A stretch of 64,000 nucleotides of DNA from Buchnera aphidicola (Chaitophorus populicola) (lineage in GTDB: Bacteria; Pseudomonadota; Gammaproteobacteria; Enterobacterales; Enterobacteriaceae): the NCBI RefSeq assembly GCF_964058995.1, contig NZ_OZ060382.1, positions 62,001 through 126,000 on the forward strand. Reading direction: 5' to 3'. Every line of letters starts with the position of its first letter. Within the stretch, counting starts at the first letter, position 1. The translations under genes were made by a program, and so were the position numbers. The notes below the pieces were generated by a model. That model was not told the DNA's origin. It saw only the letters and a program-made list of their open reading frames with translations, and made no database searches. This document shows, one piece after another, positions 40,431-49,742 of the stretch.

Positions 40431-42341
40431 ATGCCAGTTATAACTTTTCCTGATGGTTTAAAAAAAAAGTATACAGATTTTATTTCAATTAACAAAATTT
40501 TGTCAATTTCTAAAGATATTCAAAGAAATAATTATATTGCTGCTTTTTTAAATAATAAAATTGTAGATTTAAGTACTATTATTAAAGAAGATTCCAATTT
40601 AAGTTTTATTCATAAAAAGCATATTTTAGCTACAAAAATTATTAATAATACATGTATGCATTTGCTAGGTTATAGTATAAAAATTTTATGGCCAAAAATT
40701 AAATTATGTAATTTTTTTTCAAAGAAAAATGAGTTTTATTATGATTTTTATAAAAAAGTTCCTTTAAAAGAAAAAGATATATTAAAAATTGAAAATAAAA
40801 TGCATGATTTAATAAAAAAAAAATATTATATTATAAAAAAATATTTATCTTATACAGATTTAAAAAAAATTTTACAATCTTCAAATGAAGATTATAAAAT
40901 TAAAATATTAAAGTTAAATTTTGATAAAGATCGTTATGTTAGTTGTTACTTTCATGAAAATCATCTTGATTTTTTAATAGATATTGAATCTCCAAATATA
41001 AATTTTTGTAAATATTTTAAATTAAATAAATTATCTGGTGTATATTTAAATTCAGATAAAAAAAATAAAATGATTCAAAGAATTTCTGGAGTATCTTTTT
41101 TAAATGAAAAAAAATTTTCTAAATATTTTAAAAATTTAATATTAAAAAAAAATTTTGATCATAGAAAATTAAATTCAGATTTACATTTGTTTCATTTGCA
41201 AGAAGATGTTCCAGGAATGGTATTTTGGCATTATAATGGATTCTTTATATTTAAAAAATTAGAAAATTTTATTAGAAAAAAATTAAAAAAATATAATTAT
41301 CAAGAAGTTAAAACTCCTATATTAATGAATAAATTAATATGGAAAAAAAGTGGTCATTTAGAAAATTATAAAGATTTAATGTTTTCTACATATTCTGAAA
41401 ATAAAGATTATTGTGTTAAACCTATGAATTGTCCTGGGCATATACAAATTTTTAATCATAATTTAAAATCTTATAGAGATTTGCCAATTCGTATGTCAGA
41501 ATTTGGGAGTTGCCATCGTCAAGAACCATCTGGAGCTTTACATGGTTTAATGCGATTAAGAAATTTTACCCAAGATGACGCACATATTTTTTGCACTAAA
41601 ACACAATTAAAAAATGAAATTAGTCGTTGTATAAAAATGATTTATGAGATATATAATATTTTTTCTTTTAAAAAAATTCTTGTTAAGTTATCTACCCGTC
41701 CTGATAAAAGAATTGGTCATGATACTGTATGGGATTATACTGAATCAGTTTTAAAAAATGTTTTAAAAGAAAATCAAATATTATTTTCTTACCAAATTGG
41801 AGATGGTGCGTTTTATGGACCTAAAATTGAATTTGAACTACAAGATTCTTTTAATAGAAAATGGCAGTGTGGGACAATTCAACTAGATTTTTATTTACCT
41901 AAAAGATTAGGATCTTTTTATATTGATAAAAATAATAAAAAAAAAGTACCAGTTTTAATTCATCGAGCAGCATTAGGTTCTATAGAAAGATTTATTGGTA
42001 TTTTAATTGAAGAATATAAAGGATATCTTCCTATTTGGTTAACACCTATACAAGTTAAAATTATTAATATTTCACATAAAAATATTGAATATTGCAATAA
42101 TGTACTAAAAATTTTAAAACATAAAAATATTAGAGCTGAATTTGATTCAAGAAAAAAAAGTTTAGGTTTAAAAATTAGGGAAAGTATTTTACTAAAAATT
42201 CCTTATATATTAATTTGTGGAGATAAAGAAGTAGAAAGTAATACTATATCTTTTAGAAATATTAAAAAAAAAAATATTTATAATATGAATATACAAGATT
42301 TTATAAAAAAAATTCATAACAAAAATAATTCTTTTAAATAA
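40431..42341 (+). CDS. thrS: Threonyl-tRNA synthetase
   Basis: A 636-residue class II synthetase (E. coli ThrS 642). Domains in order: TGS (1-60, MPVITFPDGLKKKY), second N-terminal editing domain (about 62-225; the usual HxxxH region is degenerate, with only partial histidine motifs visible), catalytic core with CPGHIQIF, FGSCHRQEPSGALHGLMR (about 355-375) and the motif-3 RAALGSIERFIG, and an anticodon-binding domain (about 535-636). First gene of the thrS-infC-rpmI-rplT group. No clear anticodon-like thrS operator was recognised in the 87 bases upstream. Confidence 0.95.
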   Translation: MPVITFPDGLKKKYTDFISINKILSISKDIQRNNYIAAFLNNKIVDLSTIIKEDSNLSFIHKKHILATKIINNTCMHLLGYSIKILWPKIKLCNFFSKKNEFYYDFYKKVPLKEKDILKIENKMHDLIKKKYYIIKKYLSYTDLKKILQSSNEDYKIKILKLNFDKDRYVSCYFHENHLDFLIDIESPNINFCKYFKLNKLSGVYLNSDKKNKMIQRISGVSFLNEKKFSKYFKNLILKKNFDHRKLNSDLHLFHLQEDVPGMVFWHYNGFFIFKKLENFIRKKLKKYNYQEVKTPILMNKLIWKKSGHLENYKDLMFSTYSENKDYCVKPMNCPGHIQIFNHNLKSYRDLPIRMSEFGSCHRQEPSGALHGLMRLRNFTQDDAHIFCTKTQLKNEISRCIKMIYEIYNIFSFKKILVKLSTRPDKRIGHDTVWDYTESVLKNVLKENQILFSYQIGDGAFYGPKIEFELQDSFNRKWQCGTIQLDFYLPKRLGSFYIDKNNKKKVPVLIHRAALGSIERFIGILIEEYKGYLPIWLTPIQVKIINISHKNIEYCNNVLKILKHKNIRAEFDSRKKSLGLKIRESILLKIPYILICGDKEVESNTISFRNIKKKNIYNMNIQDFIKKIHNKNNSFK

Positions 42342-42349
42342 ATTTATAT

Positions 42350-42365
42350 GGAGGAATAAAATATT
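42350..42365 (+). promoter_or_regulatory. infC ribosome-binding site with ATT start codon
   Basis: GGAGG at 42350-42354 lies 8 bases before ATT (42363-42365), the codon that opens the IF3 frame and gives the family N-terminus. ATT is also the E. coli infC start; IF3 itself discriminates against such codons, giving translational autocontrol. The next in-frame ATG-type starts lie inside conserved IF3 sequence, so the ATT choice is well supported. Confidence 0.88.
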
Positions 42366-42899
42366 AAAGGCTGGAAAAGAGTTTCAAATATACGATCGCA
42401 TAGAATAAATAATGAAATTCGTTCTTCAAGAGTGCGTTTAACTGGTTTAAAAGGAGAAAAAATAGGTATAGTTAGTATACATGATGCTTTAAAAAAAGCT
42501 GAAATAGAAGGTTTAGATTTAGTAGAGATTAGTCCTAATGCCGAACCTCCTGTATGTAAAATAATGAATTATGGAAAATTTATTTATACTAAATCCAAAG
42601 CTTTAAAAGAACAAAAAAGAAAACAAAAAGTAATTAGTATTAAAGAAATTAAATTCCGACCAAGCACTGATGAAGGTGATTATCAAGTAAAATTAAGAAG
42701 TTTAATGCGTTTTTTAAAAGATGGTCATAAAGTTAAAATTACTTTACGATATAGAGGAAGAGAAATGGCTCATCAAAAAATCGGATTAAATATGTTACAT
42801 AGAATCAAAACAGATTTAAGTAATTTATCTTTAATAGAATTTTTTCCATCGCGAATAGAAGGACGACAAATGGTTATGATTTTATCTCCAAAAAAATAA
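42363..42899 (+). CDS. infC: Translation initiation factor IF3
   Basis: A 178-residue IF3 (E. coli 180) when read from ATT at 42363; the visible opening (I/M)[20 protein letters not shown] matches the E. coli N-terminus, which would be lost if a later GTG were used. IF3 binds the 30S subunit, prevents subunit joining and proofreads the start codon. The N-domain runs to about 75 with [15 protein letters not shown], followed by the Lys-rich linker and the C-domain with [17 protein letters not shown] and RGREMAHQ. It starts 21 bases after thrS, so the two are cotranscribed. Confidence 0.96.
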   Translation: MKGWKRVSNIRSHRINNEIRSSRVRLTGLKGEKIGIVSIHDALKKAEIEGLDLVEISPNAEPPVCKIMNYGKFIYTKSKALKEQKRKQKVISIKEIKFRPSTDEGDYQVKLRSLMRFLKDGHKVKITLRYRGREMAHQKIGLNMLHRIKTDLSNLSLIEFFPSRIEGRQMVMILSPKK

Positions 42900-42956
42900 A
42901 TTTATGAGATAAAATAAATGCTGATTTATTTTTATAAATTTTTTAGGAATTTTTTA

Positions 42957-43154
42957 ATGAAAAAATTAAAAACTTTAAAGAGTGCAGCAAAACGTTTTAA
43001 ACAAACAGCTTCTGGTAAATTTAAAAGAAAACAAGCTAATTTAAGACATATTTTAACTAAAAAATCTACTTCTAGAAAAAGAAATTTAAGAATGAAAAAA
43101 ATTATTTCTAAATCAAATTCTAAGGTAGTAAAAACTTTTTTTCCGTATAATTAA
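42957..43154 (+). CDS. rpmI: Ribosomal protein L35
   Basis: A 65-residue basic protein, identical in length to E. coli L35, starting [15 protein letters not shown] and containing the invariant [10 protein letters not shown] at about 39-48. The frame is open 13 codons further upstream, but ATG 42957 with AGGAAT about 8 bases before it gives the standard N-terminus. A 50S structural protein cotranscribed with infC and rplT. In E. coli this translation start is the target of L20 autoregulation. Confidence 0.95.
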   Translation: MKKLKTLKSAAKRFKQTASGKFKRKQANLRHILTKKSTSRKRNLRMKKIISKSNSKVVKTFFPYN

Positions 43155-43198
43155 AATAAAATGTTTTATAAAATTTTTTAACAAATTAAGGATTTTAA

Positions 43199-43555
43199 AT
43201 GGCTCGAGTTAAAAGAGGAGTATGTTCTCGTGCTCGTCATAAAAAAGTTTTAAAGAAAGCAAAAGGATATTATGGTGCACGATCTAGAGTTTATAGAGTA
43301 GCTGTTCAAGCAGTTTTAAAAGCTGGACAATATTCTTATAGAGATAGACGTCAAAAAAAAAGGGTTTTCAGAAAACTATGGATTTCTCGTATTAATGCTG
43401 CTGCTCGAGAAAATAATTTATCTTATAGTAATTTTATATATGGGTTAAAAAAAGCGTCAGTTAATATAAATCGCAAAATATTATCAGATATAGCTATTTA
43501 TGATGCAATATCTTTTAAAAAATTAGTACAAACTGCTAATACATATTTATCTTAA
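43199..43555 (+). CDS. rplT: Ribosomal protein L20
   Basis: A 118-residue protein, the E. coli length, beginning [30 protein letters not shown] without the gap usually seen between them, an unmistakable L20. It binds 23S rRNA early in 50S assembly and in E. coli represses rpmI-rplT translation. AAGGAT precedes the ATG. The hairpin at 43673-43700 downstream probably ends or attenuates the transcript before pheS. Confidence 0.97.
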   Translation: MARVKRGVCSRARHKKVLKKAKGYYGARSRVYRVAVQAVLKAGQYSYRDRRQKKRVFRKLWISRINAAARENNLSYSNFIYGLKKASVNINRKILSDIAIYDAISFKKLVQTANTYLS

Positions 43556-43608
43556 TAAGAAATTATTTTTATAATAATTTTTTATTTAATTAAATTAATA
43601 AATAAAAA

Positions 43609-43689
43609 ATGTTAAATTTAACGTTATATAATATTTCAGAAAATATTTTTTTAGATTTAAATACAAATGATGAGCTTCCTTTTTTTTAA
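43609..43689 (+). other. Candidate pheM-like leader ORF
   Basis: A 26-codon ATG frame between rplT and pheS whose last two codons before TAA are Phe-Phe and lie inside the left half of the terminator hairpin (43673-43696). E. coli has a Phe-rich leader peptide, pheM, at exactly this place. A ribosome stalled at these codons would cover the left arm and let transcription into pheST continue. There is no visible Shine-Dalgarno sequence and only two Phe codons next to the hairpin, so translation is speculative. Confidence 0.25.
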
Positions 43690-43700
43690 GGAAGCTTTTT
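43673..43700 (+). terminator. Intrinsic terminator or attenuator before pheS
   Basis: AGCTTCCTT (43673-43681) pairs perfectly with AAGGAAGCT (43688-43696) around six T bases and is followed by TTTT. With four G-C pairs it is the most classical intrinsic terminator in the window. It lies 118 bases after rplT and 35 before pheS, the position of the E. coli pheST attenuator. It may simply end the thrS-rplT transcript, or regulate read-through into pheST. Confidence 0.85.
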
Positions 43701-43734
43701 GATATATTATTAATTTCTATGGAAATTCTAAGTA

Positions 43735-44721
43735 ATGAGTGATTATAAAAATTACATTCAAGATGTTTTATCAAAATTAAGTAAATGTAAAAAAAAAAAT
43801 GATTTAAATATTTTACGATCAGAATATTTAGGAGTTAATGGAATTATTACTAAAAAATTTAGAAAGTTAAAAACATTAGATTTAAAAGATAAAAAAAAAT
43901 TAAGTATTAAAATTAATAAAATTAAAAAAAAAATTTTAAAATTATTTTTTTTGAAGAAAAAATTTTTAAAAGAAAAAATAATTCAAAATTTAAATAAACA
44001 TAAAAATATTGATTTGTCTTTATCTAGCAAAGAAGTAAACTTAGGTTCAATGCATATTATTACTTATGAAATTAATCGTATAAAAAATTTTTTTTTTAAA
44101 TTAGGTTTTGAAATATTATTTGGACCAGAAATAGAAGATGATTATTATAATTTTGATGCTTTAAACATTAAAAAAAATCATCCATCACGAGATAGTCATG
44201 ATACTTTTTGGTTTAATAAAAATATATTATTAAGAACACAAACTTCGAGTATGCAAATTCGTACTATGGAACAAAGAAAACCTCCAGTAAGAGTAATTGT
44301 TCCTGGAAAAGTATATAGAAATGATTCTAGTCTAACTCATAGCCCTATGTTTCATCAAGTAGAGGGTTTTATTATAGATAAAAAAATTAATTTTTCTAAT
44401 TTAAAGTGGATTATGAGTAATTTTTTATTATATTTTTTTAAAAAAAAATATAAAATTCGTTTTAGAAATTCATATTTTCCTTTTACTACTCCATCTGCAG
44501 AAATTGATATTTTAAATCAAACATCAAACAAATGGTTAGAAGTACTTGGTTGTGGAATGATTCATCCTCAAGTTTTAAAAAATGTACATGTTAGTTCTAA
44601 AAAATATATAGGATGTGCTTTTGGAATCGGTATAGAACGTATAATTATGTTAAAATATAATATTTCAAATATTCGTTCATTTTTTAAAAATGATTTAAGA
44701 TTATTAAAACAATTTACATAA
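43735..44721 (+). CDS. pheS: Phenylalanyl-tRNA synthetase alpha subunit
   Basis: A 328-residue class II subunit (E. coli PheS 327) carrying the active site of the alpha2-beta2 enzyme. A short N-terminal coiled coil (1 to about 85, shorter in motifs but Lys-rich) is followed by FGPEIEDDYYNFDALN (about 125-140), DTFWF, LRTQTSSMQIR (motif 2 region), and FRNSYFPFTTPSAEID; the closing AFGIGIERIIMLKY is motif 3. A run of 11 A bases lies at 43789-43799. It precedes pheT by 13 bases. Confidence 0.97.
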   Translation: MSDYKNYIQDVLSKLSKCKKKNDLNILRSEYLGVNGIITKKFRKLKTLDLKDKKKLSIKINKIKKKILKLFFLKKKFLKEKIIQNLNKHKNIDLSLSSKEVNLGSMHIITYEINRIKNFFFKLGFEILFGPEIEDDYYNFDALNIKKNHPSRDSHDTFWFNKNILLRTQTSSMQIRTMEQRKPPVRVIVPGKVYRNDSSLTHSPMFHQVEGFIIDKKINFSNLKWIMSNFLLYFFKKKYKIRFRNSYFPFTTPSAEIDILNQTSNKWLEVLGCGMIHPQVLKNVHVSSKKYIGCAFGIGIERIIMLKYNISNIRSFFKNDLRLLKQFT

Positions 44722-44734
44722 ATAGTGAGTAAAA

Positions 44735-47137
44735 ATGAAATTTAGTTTGTCGTGGTTAAAAACATTTTTAGCAAAAGATTTAAAAAATTCTTTAATTTGT
44801 AATCAATTAACAGAAATTGGTTTAGAAGTAGAAGATTTACAAAAAAATAAAAATTTTTTTAAAAATTCTTATATTGGAAAAGTTATTTGTATATCTTATA
44901 AAGATAATAAATCTTTTTTAAAGATTAAATTAAAAAAAAATTTTTTTGTTTATACTTTTACTCAAAAAAAAAATATTTATTTAGGTATGAAGTTAGCTGT
45001 TGGATTAAAGACAGAACATTTAATAAATTTAGATAATAAAATTAAAATAAATAACGAAAATGATTTATTAAAATGGAAAATATATACATATCGTGATTTT
45101 AAAATTTTTGGTAATAAAGATTATATCGTAGAGTTTCCTAAAGATCAAGAAATAGGCGTTTTAGTTAAAAAATATTTTAAACTTTACCCAGATGATTTAT
45201 TAACTATAAATATTACACCTAATAGAAATGATTGTTTAGGAATATTAGGAATTGCTCGAGAATTATCAGTTTTAAATAATTTAAAATTAGTAGATAAATT
45301 TAAAAATTTTAATCATTTAGATAATATTGAATTTAATAATAATTTTCATATTTCTATTTCTAATAAAAATATTTGTTCTAGTTATTTTATTAAAATTATT
45401 AAAAATTTAGATTTATCTTTTCCTACTCCTTTTTGGATTCGAGAAAGATTAAGAAAATCTAATATTCAATCTGTTAATATTGTGTACGATATTGTTAATT
45501 ATGTATCGCTTGAATTAGGTCAAGCAATTCATATTTTTGATTTAAATAAGTTTCATAAAAAAAAAATAAAAATTCGGTTATCTAAATTAAATGAAAGTAT
45601 TTTATTTAAAAATAATCATTTAATTCAGATATCTCAGAATACATTAGTTTTTGAAAATGATAAAAAAATTATTTCTTTGGGTGGTTTTATTAATTCTGAA
45701 GATTTTTCAATAAATAATAATACTACAAATTTTTATATAGGTTCTGGAGTATTTAATAAAAATTTAATAAATTATATTAAAAGAAAATATAATAAATATT
45801 ACATATCTTATGATAATTATTATAGACAATGTCAAGATAGTTTATCGTGTTTTGCTTTAGAACGTGTTTCTAAAATATTATTTAAATTATTTCCAAATAG
45901 CATTATTTCTAGTACATGTTTTATAAATAAAAAAAATTACATAAATAAAAAAATAATTATATCATATACAAAAATAAATAAAGTTTTAGGATTTATAATT
46001 CATAAATTTTTTATTTTAGATATACTAGAAAGATTAGAATATGTTATTTATGAAAAATTACATAGATTAGTAGTTTCATCTCCTATTTTTCGTTCAGATA
46101 TTATATGTGCAGAAGATGTAATATCTGATATAATACGTTTTTATGGATATCATAATTTACCAACTGTACCTTTACAATTAAATGTAAATATACCTAAAAA
46201 AAATTTAATTTTAGAAAAATTACATAAAATAAAAAAATTTTTTTCTATTAGAGGATATTCTGAAGTTATAAATTATAGTTTTACTGATAAAAATTCTCAG
46301 AAATTATTTTTTAAAAATAGAAAATTTATGAAAATAATTAATCCAATTTCTAAAGATTTAGCATATATGCGAACATCTTTATTTTCTGGATTATTAAAAA
46401 ATATGCAATATAATTTACATCGTCAACAAGATAATTTTCGTTTATTTGAAAGTGGTTTATGTTTTATTCAAGATAAAAAAAATAAATTTCAAGTTCATCA
46501 AAAGTTATTTTTATCTGCTATAATTAGTGGTAATAAATATCAAAAAAATTGGTTATATCAAAAAAAAGAGTTTAGTTTTTATGATTTAAAATACGATATA
46601 GAAAGTTTTTTTTTATTTTTTTATAATATAAATAATATTTTTTTTAAAAAATCTCATATATATGGTTTTGATTCAAATATATGTTCAACAATTTATTTTA
46701 AAAATATTAAATTAGGATATATCGGATTATTAGACTCTAAAATTAATAAGTTTTTTAATATAGTAAAGAATATTTTTGCTTTTGAAATTGCTATAGAAAA
46801 AATTCCTATATTAAAAAATAATCCTATAGAAGAGTTTTATTTTTATCCTTATAGTATTAGAGATATTTCAATTATTGTTTCTAGTTCTATACCTGCTTTA
46901 GAAATTATTCAGGAATGTTATAAAGTTTCTTTAGAAAATATTTTTAAAGTTATAATTGTAGATATATATGAAGGAAAAAAAATTCCAATAAATAAAAAAA
47001 GTTTATCTTTAAGAATTTTTTTTAAAAGTATAAAAAAAAATTTTACTTATAATGAAATAGAAGTTTTATTTAAAAAATGTATTCATAGAATGAAACATAA
47101 ATTTCAAGCAATATTAAGAGATGATAAATTTATTTAA
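44735..47137 (+). CDS. pheT: Phenylalanyl-tRNA synthetase beta subunit
   Basis: An 800-residue subunit (E. coli PheT 795). Domains in order: N-terminal MKFSLSWLKTFL, tRNA-binding EMAP-like domain (about 40-150), B3/B4 editing domain (about 210-400, with INITPNRNDCLGILGIARE before it), B5 (about 400-475), catalytic-like class II core (about 480-690, SYSEVINYSFTDKNSQ and INPISKDLAYMRTSLFSGLL) and a C-terminal anticodon-binding fold (about 705-800, FYFYPYSIRDISIIV). Cotranscribed with pheS. In E. coli ihfA follows; none is present here. Confidence 0.96.
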   Translation: MKFSLSWLKTFLAKDLKNSLICNQLTEIGLEVEDLQKNKNFFKNSYIGKVICISYKDNKSFLKIKLKKNFFVYTFTQKKNIYLGMKLAVGLKTEHLINLDNKIKINNENDLLKWKIYTYRDFKIFGNKDYIVEFPKDQEIGVLVKKYFKLYPDDLLTINITPNRNDCLGILGIARELSVLNNLKLVDKFKNFNHLDNIEFNNNFHISISNKNICSSYFIKIIKNLDLSFPTPFWIRERLRKSNIQSVNIVYDIVNYVSLELGQAIHIFDLNKFHKKKIKIRLSKLNESILFKNNHLIQISQNTLVFENDKKIISLGGFINSEDFSINNNTTNFYIGSGVFNKNLINYIKRKYNKYYISYDNYYRQCQDSLSCFALERVSKILFKLFPNSIISSTCFINKKNYINKKIIISYTKINKVLGFIIHKFFILDILERLEYVIYEKLHRLVVSSPIFRSDIICAEDVISDIIRFYGYHNLPTVPLQLNVNIPKKNLILEKLHKIKKFFSIRGYSEVINYSFTDKNSQKLFFKNRKFMKIINPISKDLAYMRTSLFSGLLKNMQYNLHRQQDNFRLFESGLCFIQDKKNKFQVHQKLFLSAIISGNKYQKNWLYQKKEFSFYDLKYDIESFFLFFYNINNIFFKKSHIYGFDSNICSTIYFKNIKLGYIGLLDSKINKFFNIVKNIFAFEIAIEKIPILKNNPIEEFYFYPYSIRDISIIVSSSIPALEIIQECYKVSLENIFKVIIVDIYEGKKIPINKKSLSLRIFFKSIKKNFTYNEIEVLFKKCIHRMKHKFQAILRDDKFI

Positions 47138-47653
47138 AAACTTTTTATAAAGTTATATTTTAATAAAAAAAGTTATTAAAATATATATTGATATAAATTT
47201 CATATATTATTTGTATATTAATTTTTAATATTACATTTTAATTTACTATAAAAGGAATAAAAAATGTTTGATTTTTTTAGCTTAATTTATTTTAATTAAT
47301 TTATTTATAAATATGTATAAATTTTTATATGTTATTTTTTATATTTTTATTTTAATTTTTTAATAAACAAAATAAAATAAAAAATAAAAAAAATAGATTT
47401 AATAAAATTTATTAAAAAATAAAAAAAATTTATTAACATTAATAATTTTATTATAAAATATTTAAATATATACAAATTACAATTTTAACTTGTATTAAAA
47501 AAATAATTCTATATTAAATAATTTTATTTAATAAAAATATTTAATCTCTATAATTAGATTATGTGTTTTAAATAAATTTCTTTGACTAAAAAATTTAAAA
47601 TATAGTATTTTTTAAATTTTTTTAGTCAAGTTATAATTTTTTAAAAAATTTTA
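47138..47653. other. Gene-free stretch between pheT and glyS
   Basis: About 516 bases of A+T-rich sequence. A good ribosome-binding site AAGGA (47252-47256) stands 8 bases before ATG 47264, but the frame runs only 11 codons to TAA at 47299; it may be the fossil start of a lost gene, and ihfA occupies this place in E. coli, yet the peptide does not resemble IhfA. The right end holds the long hairpin 47582-47629. No other structure was recognised. Confidence 0.5.
47582..47629. terminator. Long A+T hairpin between pheT and glyS
   Basis: TTGACTAAAAAATTTAAAA (47582-47600) pairs with the complementary sequence ending TTTAGTCAA at 47629, about 19 pairs with one bulged base. It lies 25 bases past the glyS stop on the minus strand, and far downstream of pheT on the + strand, so it most likely ends the glyQS transcript and may act in both directions. 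Confidence 0.65.
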
Positions 47654-49726
47654 TTAATATAAATAAGAGAATATAGCTATTTTATGAAAAGTTTTTTGAA
47701 TCATATATAAAATATTTAATCTATTTTTTTTAATTTTCTTGTTTTTATGATTAATTATAATATTTTTAAAAAACTTTTCTAGAATATAATTAATATTTAT
47801 TATTTCTATAATTGATTTTTGATATTTTTTTTGTTTATTTAAGATATTAACTTTGATATTAATAAATTTAATTTTTTCATATAATTCTTGCTCTAAGTTA
47901 TGTTTAAATAATTTCGAATTAATTTCAGATGAATTTTTAAAATTTTGTTTTTTTAAAATATTTGTAATTCTTTTATGCATATTTAATATTCTTTCTGAAT
48001 GTTTAGATTTCAGAAATTTAATTATCATTTTAATTTTTTTATTTATTTTAAATAAATTAATTTTATTGATATTAATTATAGATTTTATAATATTTTTAAT
48101 ATTTTTTTCTTTTTTATAAAAATGATTGAATCTATTTATAATAAATTTAATTATTTGAGATGTAATTAGTTTTATATTTTTTTTAATGCCATATATTAAA
48201 ATTATTTTTTTTATTAATGTGTTTAAATTAAATGTAATTTTATAAAAAATTATTATCTTTATAATACCTATAGATATTCTTCTTAATGCAAATGGATCTT
48301 TATCTCCCTTAGGAATTTTACCTATAATAAACATACCTATTAAAGTATCTAGTTTATCTGTTATAGACAATGCAATTCCTATATTTGAGGAAGGTAATTT
48401 ATCATTTTTAAATCTCGGTAAATAATATTCTCTTAAAGCTGTATAAACTTCTTTAGGTTCTTTATCATATTTTGCATAATAAGAACCAATTATTCCTTGC
48501 AGATCAGGAAATTCTGATACCATACAACTAATAATGTCACATTTAGATAAAAATGCTGCTTTTTGTGCATTTTTAGGATTAAAAGAAATTTTTTTTTGTA
48601 ATAATAATATTATTTTTTGTAATCTATTTGTTTTATCTTCTAAATTACCTAAATTTTCGTGAAATAGAATTTTTTTTAATAATTTTTTTTTATCAGATAA
48701 TTGAGTTTTGATATCTTTTTTAAAAAAAAACTTTATATCTTGTAATTTAGAAGATATTACTATTTGATAGCTAGATATAATTTTATGATAGTTTTTAGTT
48801 TCTGTATTAATTACACAAATAAATTTAGATTGCAATGTGTTGTTTTTTTTAAATAATGGAAAACATTTTAGATTGTTTTCAATAATATAAATTATTATTT
48901 CTTTTGGCAAAGATAAGAATTTTTTTTTAAAAGATATTATTAAGACAGATGGCCATTCTACTAAAGAATTAATTTCTTCTAATAAATAATTATTTATTTT
49001 AAGAAAACTGTTATTTTTTTTTGCTAAATTTAAAATATTTTTTTTAATTTTATTTTTTCTTATTTTATAATCTGCAATTACCTTACCTTTTTTTTCTAAA
49101 ATAGATAAATAATTTTTAGCATGTAAGATTTTTACTTGAGATTTATCTTTGATTAAATAATGACATTGTGTTTTTCTATTTGTATATAAACCAAACATTT
49201 TTTGAGGAATAATTTTTGTATTAATTAACATAACAATATTTCTAATTGGTCGAATAAATTTATATTTTTTTTTATTCCATTGCATTAAATGAGAATTTGA
49301 ACATGTGTAAAAAATTTTTTTTGAAATTTCAGCCAATTTATTTTCATAATTAGAATATTTTTTTATTTTTTTATAAATTAACCATTTTTTATTATTTTTA
49401 TTTAATATTTGAATGTTTTCTTTAGTAATATTAAATTTTTTCATCCATAATAACGCTGGTTTTTGAATAATTCCTTGTTTATTAAAAGAAATTGATACAG
49501 GAGGTCCTTTTTTTATAATATATTCAATTTTTTTATCATATGTAAAATTTTTTATTTGAATAGCTAATCTTCGAGATGTAGAAAACCAACTTATTTTTTC
49601 ATAAATTATATTTTCTATTTTTAATATTTTAATAAATTTTTTATAAAAAAATAAAGAAATTTTTTTTAATTTCTTTGCTGGTAAATCTTCTGTGTTGATT
49701 TCTATTAAAAATATTTTTTTTTTCAT
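47654..49726 (-). CDS. glyS: Glycyl-tRNA synthetase beta subunit
   Basis: A 690-residue subunit of the bacterial alpha2-beta2 GlyRS (E. coli GlyS 689). Recognisable blocks: LIEINTEDLPAKKLKKIS (7-24), KRGPP-type KKGPPVS (about 73-79), the HD-like central region with KAAFLSKCDIISCMVSEFPDLQGIIGSYYAK (about 386-416) and DKLDTLIGMFIIGKIPKGDKDPFALRR (about 451-477), and a diverged C-terminal anticodon domain. A run of 10 A bases directly follows the start codon. It follows glyQ after 16 bases. Confidence 0.96.
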   Translation of the reverse strand: MKKKIFLIEINTEDLPAKKLKKISLFFYKKFIKILKIENIIYEKISWFSTSRRLAIQIKNFTYDKKIEYIIKKGPPVSISFNKQGIIQKPALLWMKKFNITKENIQILNKNNKKWLIYKKIKKYSNYENKLAEISKKIFYTCSNSHLMQWNKKKYKFIRPIRNIVMLINTKIIPQKMFGLYTNRKTQCHYLIKDKSQVKILHAKNYLSILEKKGKVIADYKIRKNKIKKNILNLAKKNNSFLKINNYLLEEINSLVEWPSVLIISFKKKFLSLPKEIIIYIIENNLKCFPLFKKNNTLQSKFICVINTETKNYHKIISSYQIVISSKLQDIKFFFKKDIKTQLSDKKKLLKKILFHENLGNLEDKTNRLQKIILLLQKKISFNPKNAQKAAFLSKCDIISCMVSEFPDLQGIIGSYYAKYDKEPKEVYTALREYYLPRFKNDKLPSSNIGIALSITDKLDTLIGMFIIGKIPKGDKDPFALRRISIGIIKIIIFYKITFNLNTLIKKIILIYGIKKNIKLITSQIIKFIINRFNHFYKKEKNIKNIIKSIININKINLFKINKKIKMIIKFLKSKHSERILNMHKRITNILKKQNFKNSSEINSKLFKHNLEQELYEKIKFINIKVNILNKQKKYQKSIIEIININYILEKFFKNIIINHKNKKIKKNRLNILYMIQKTFHKIAIFSYLY

Positions 49727-49742
49727 TTATTATTCTCATTTT

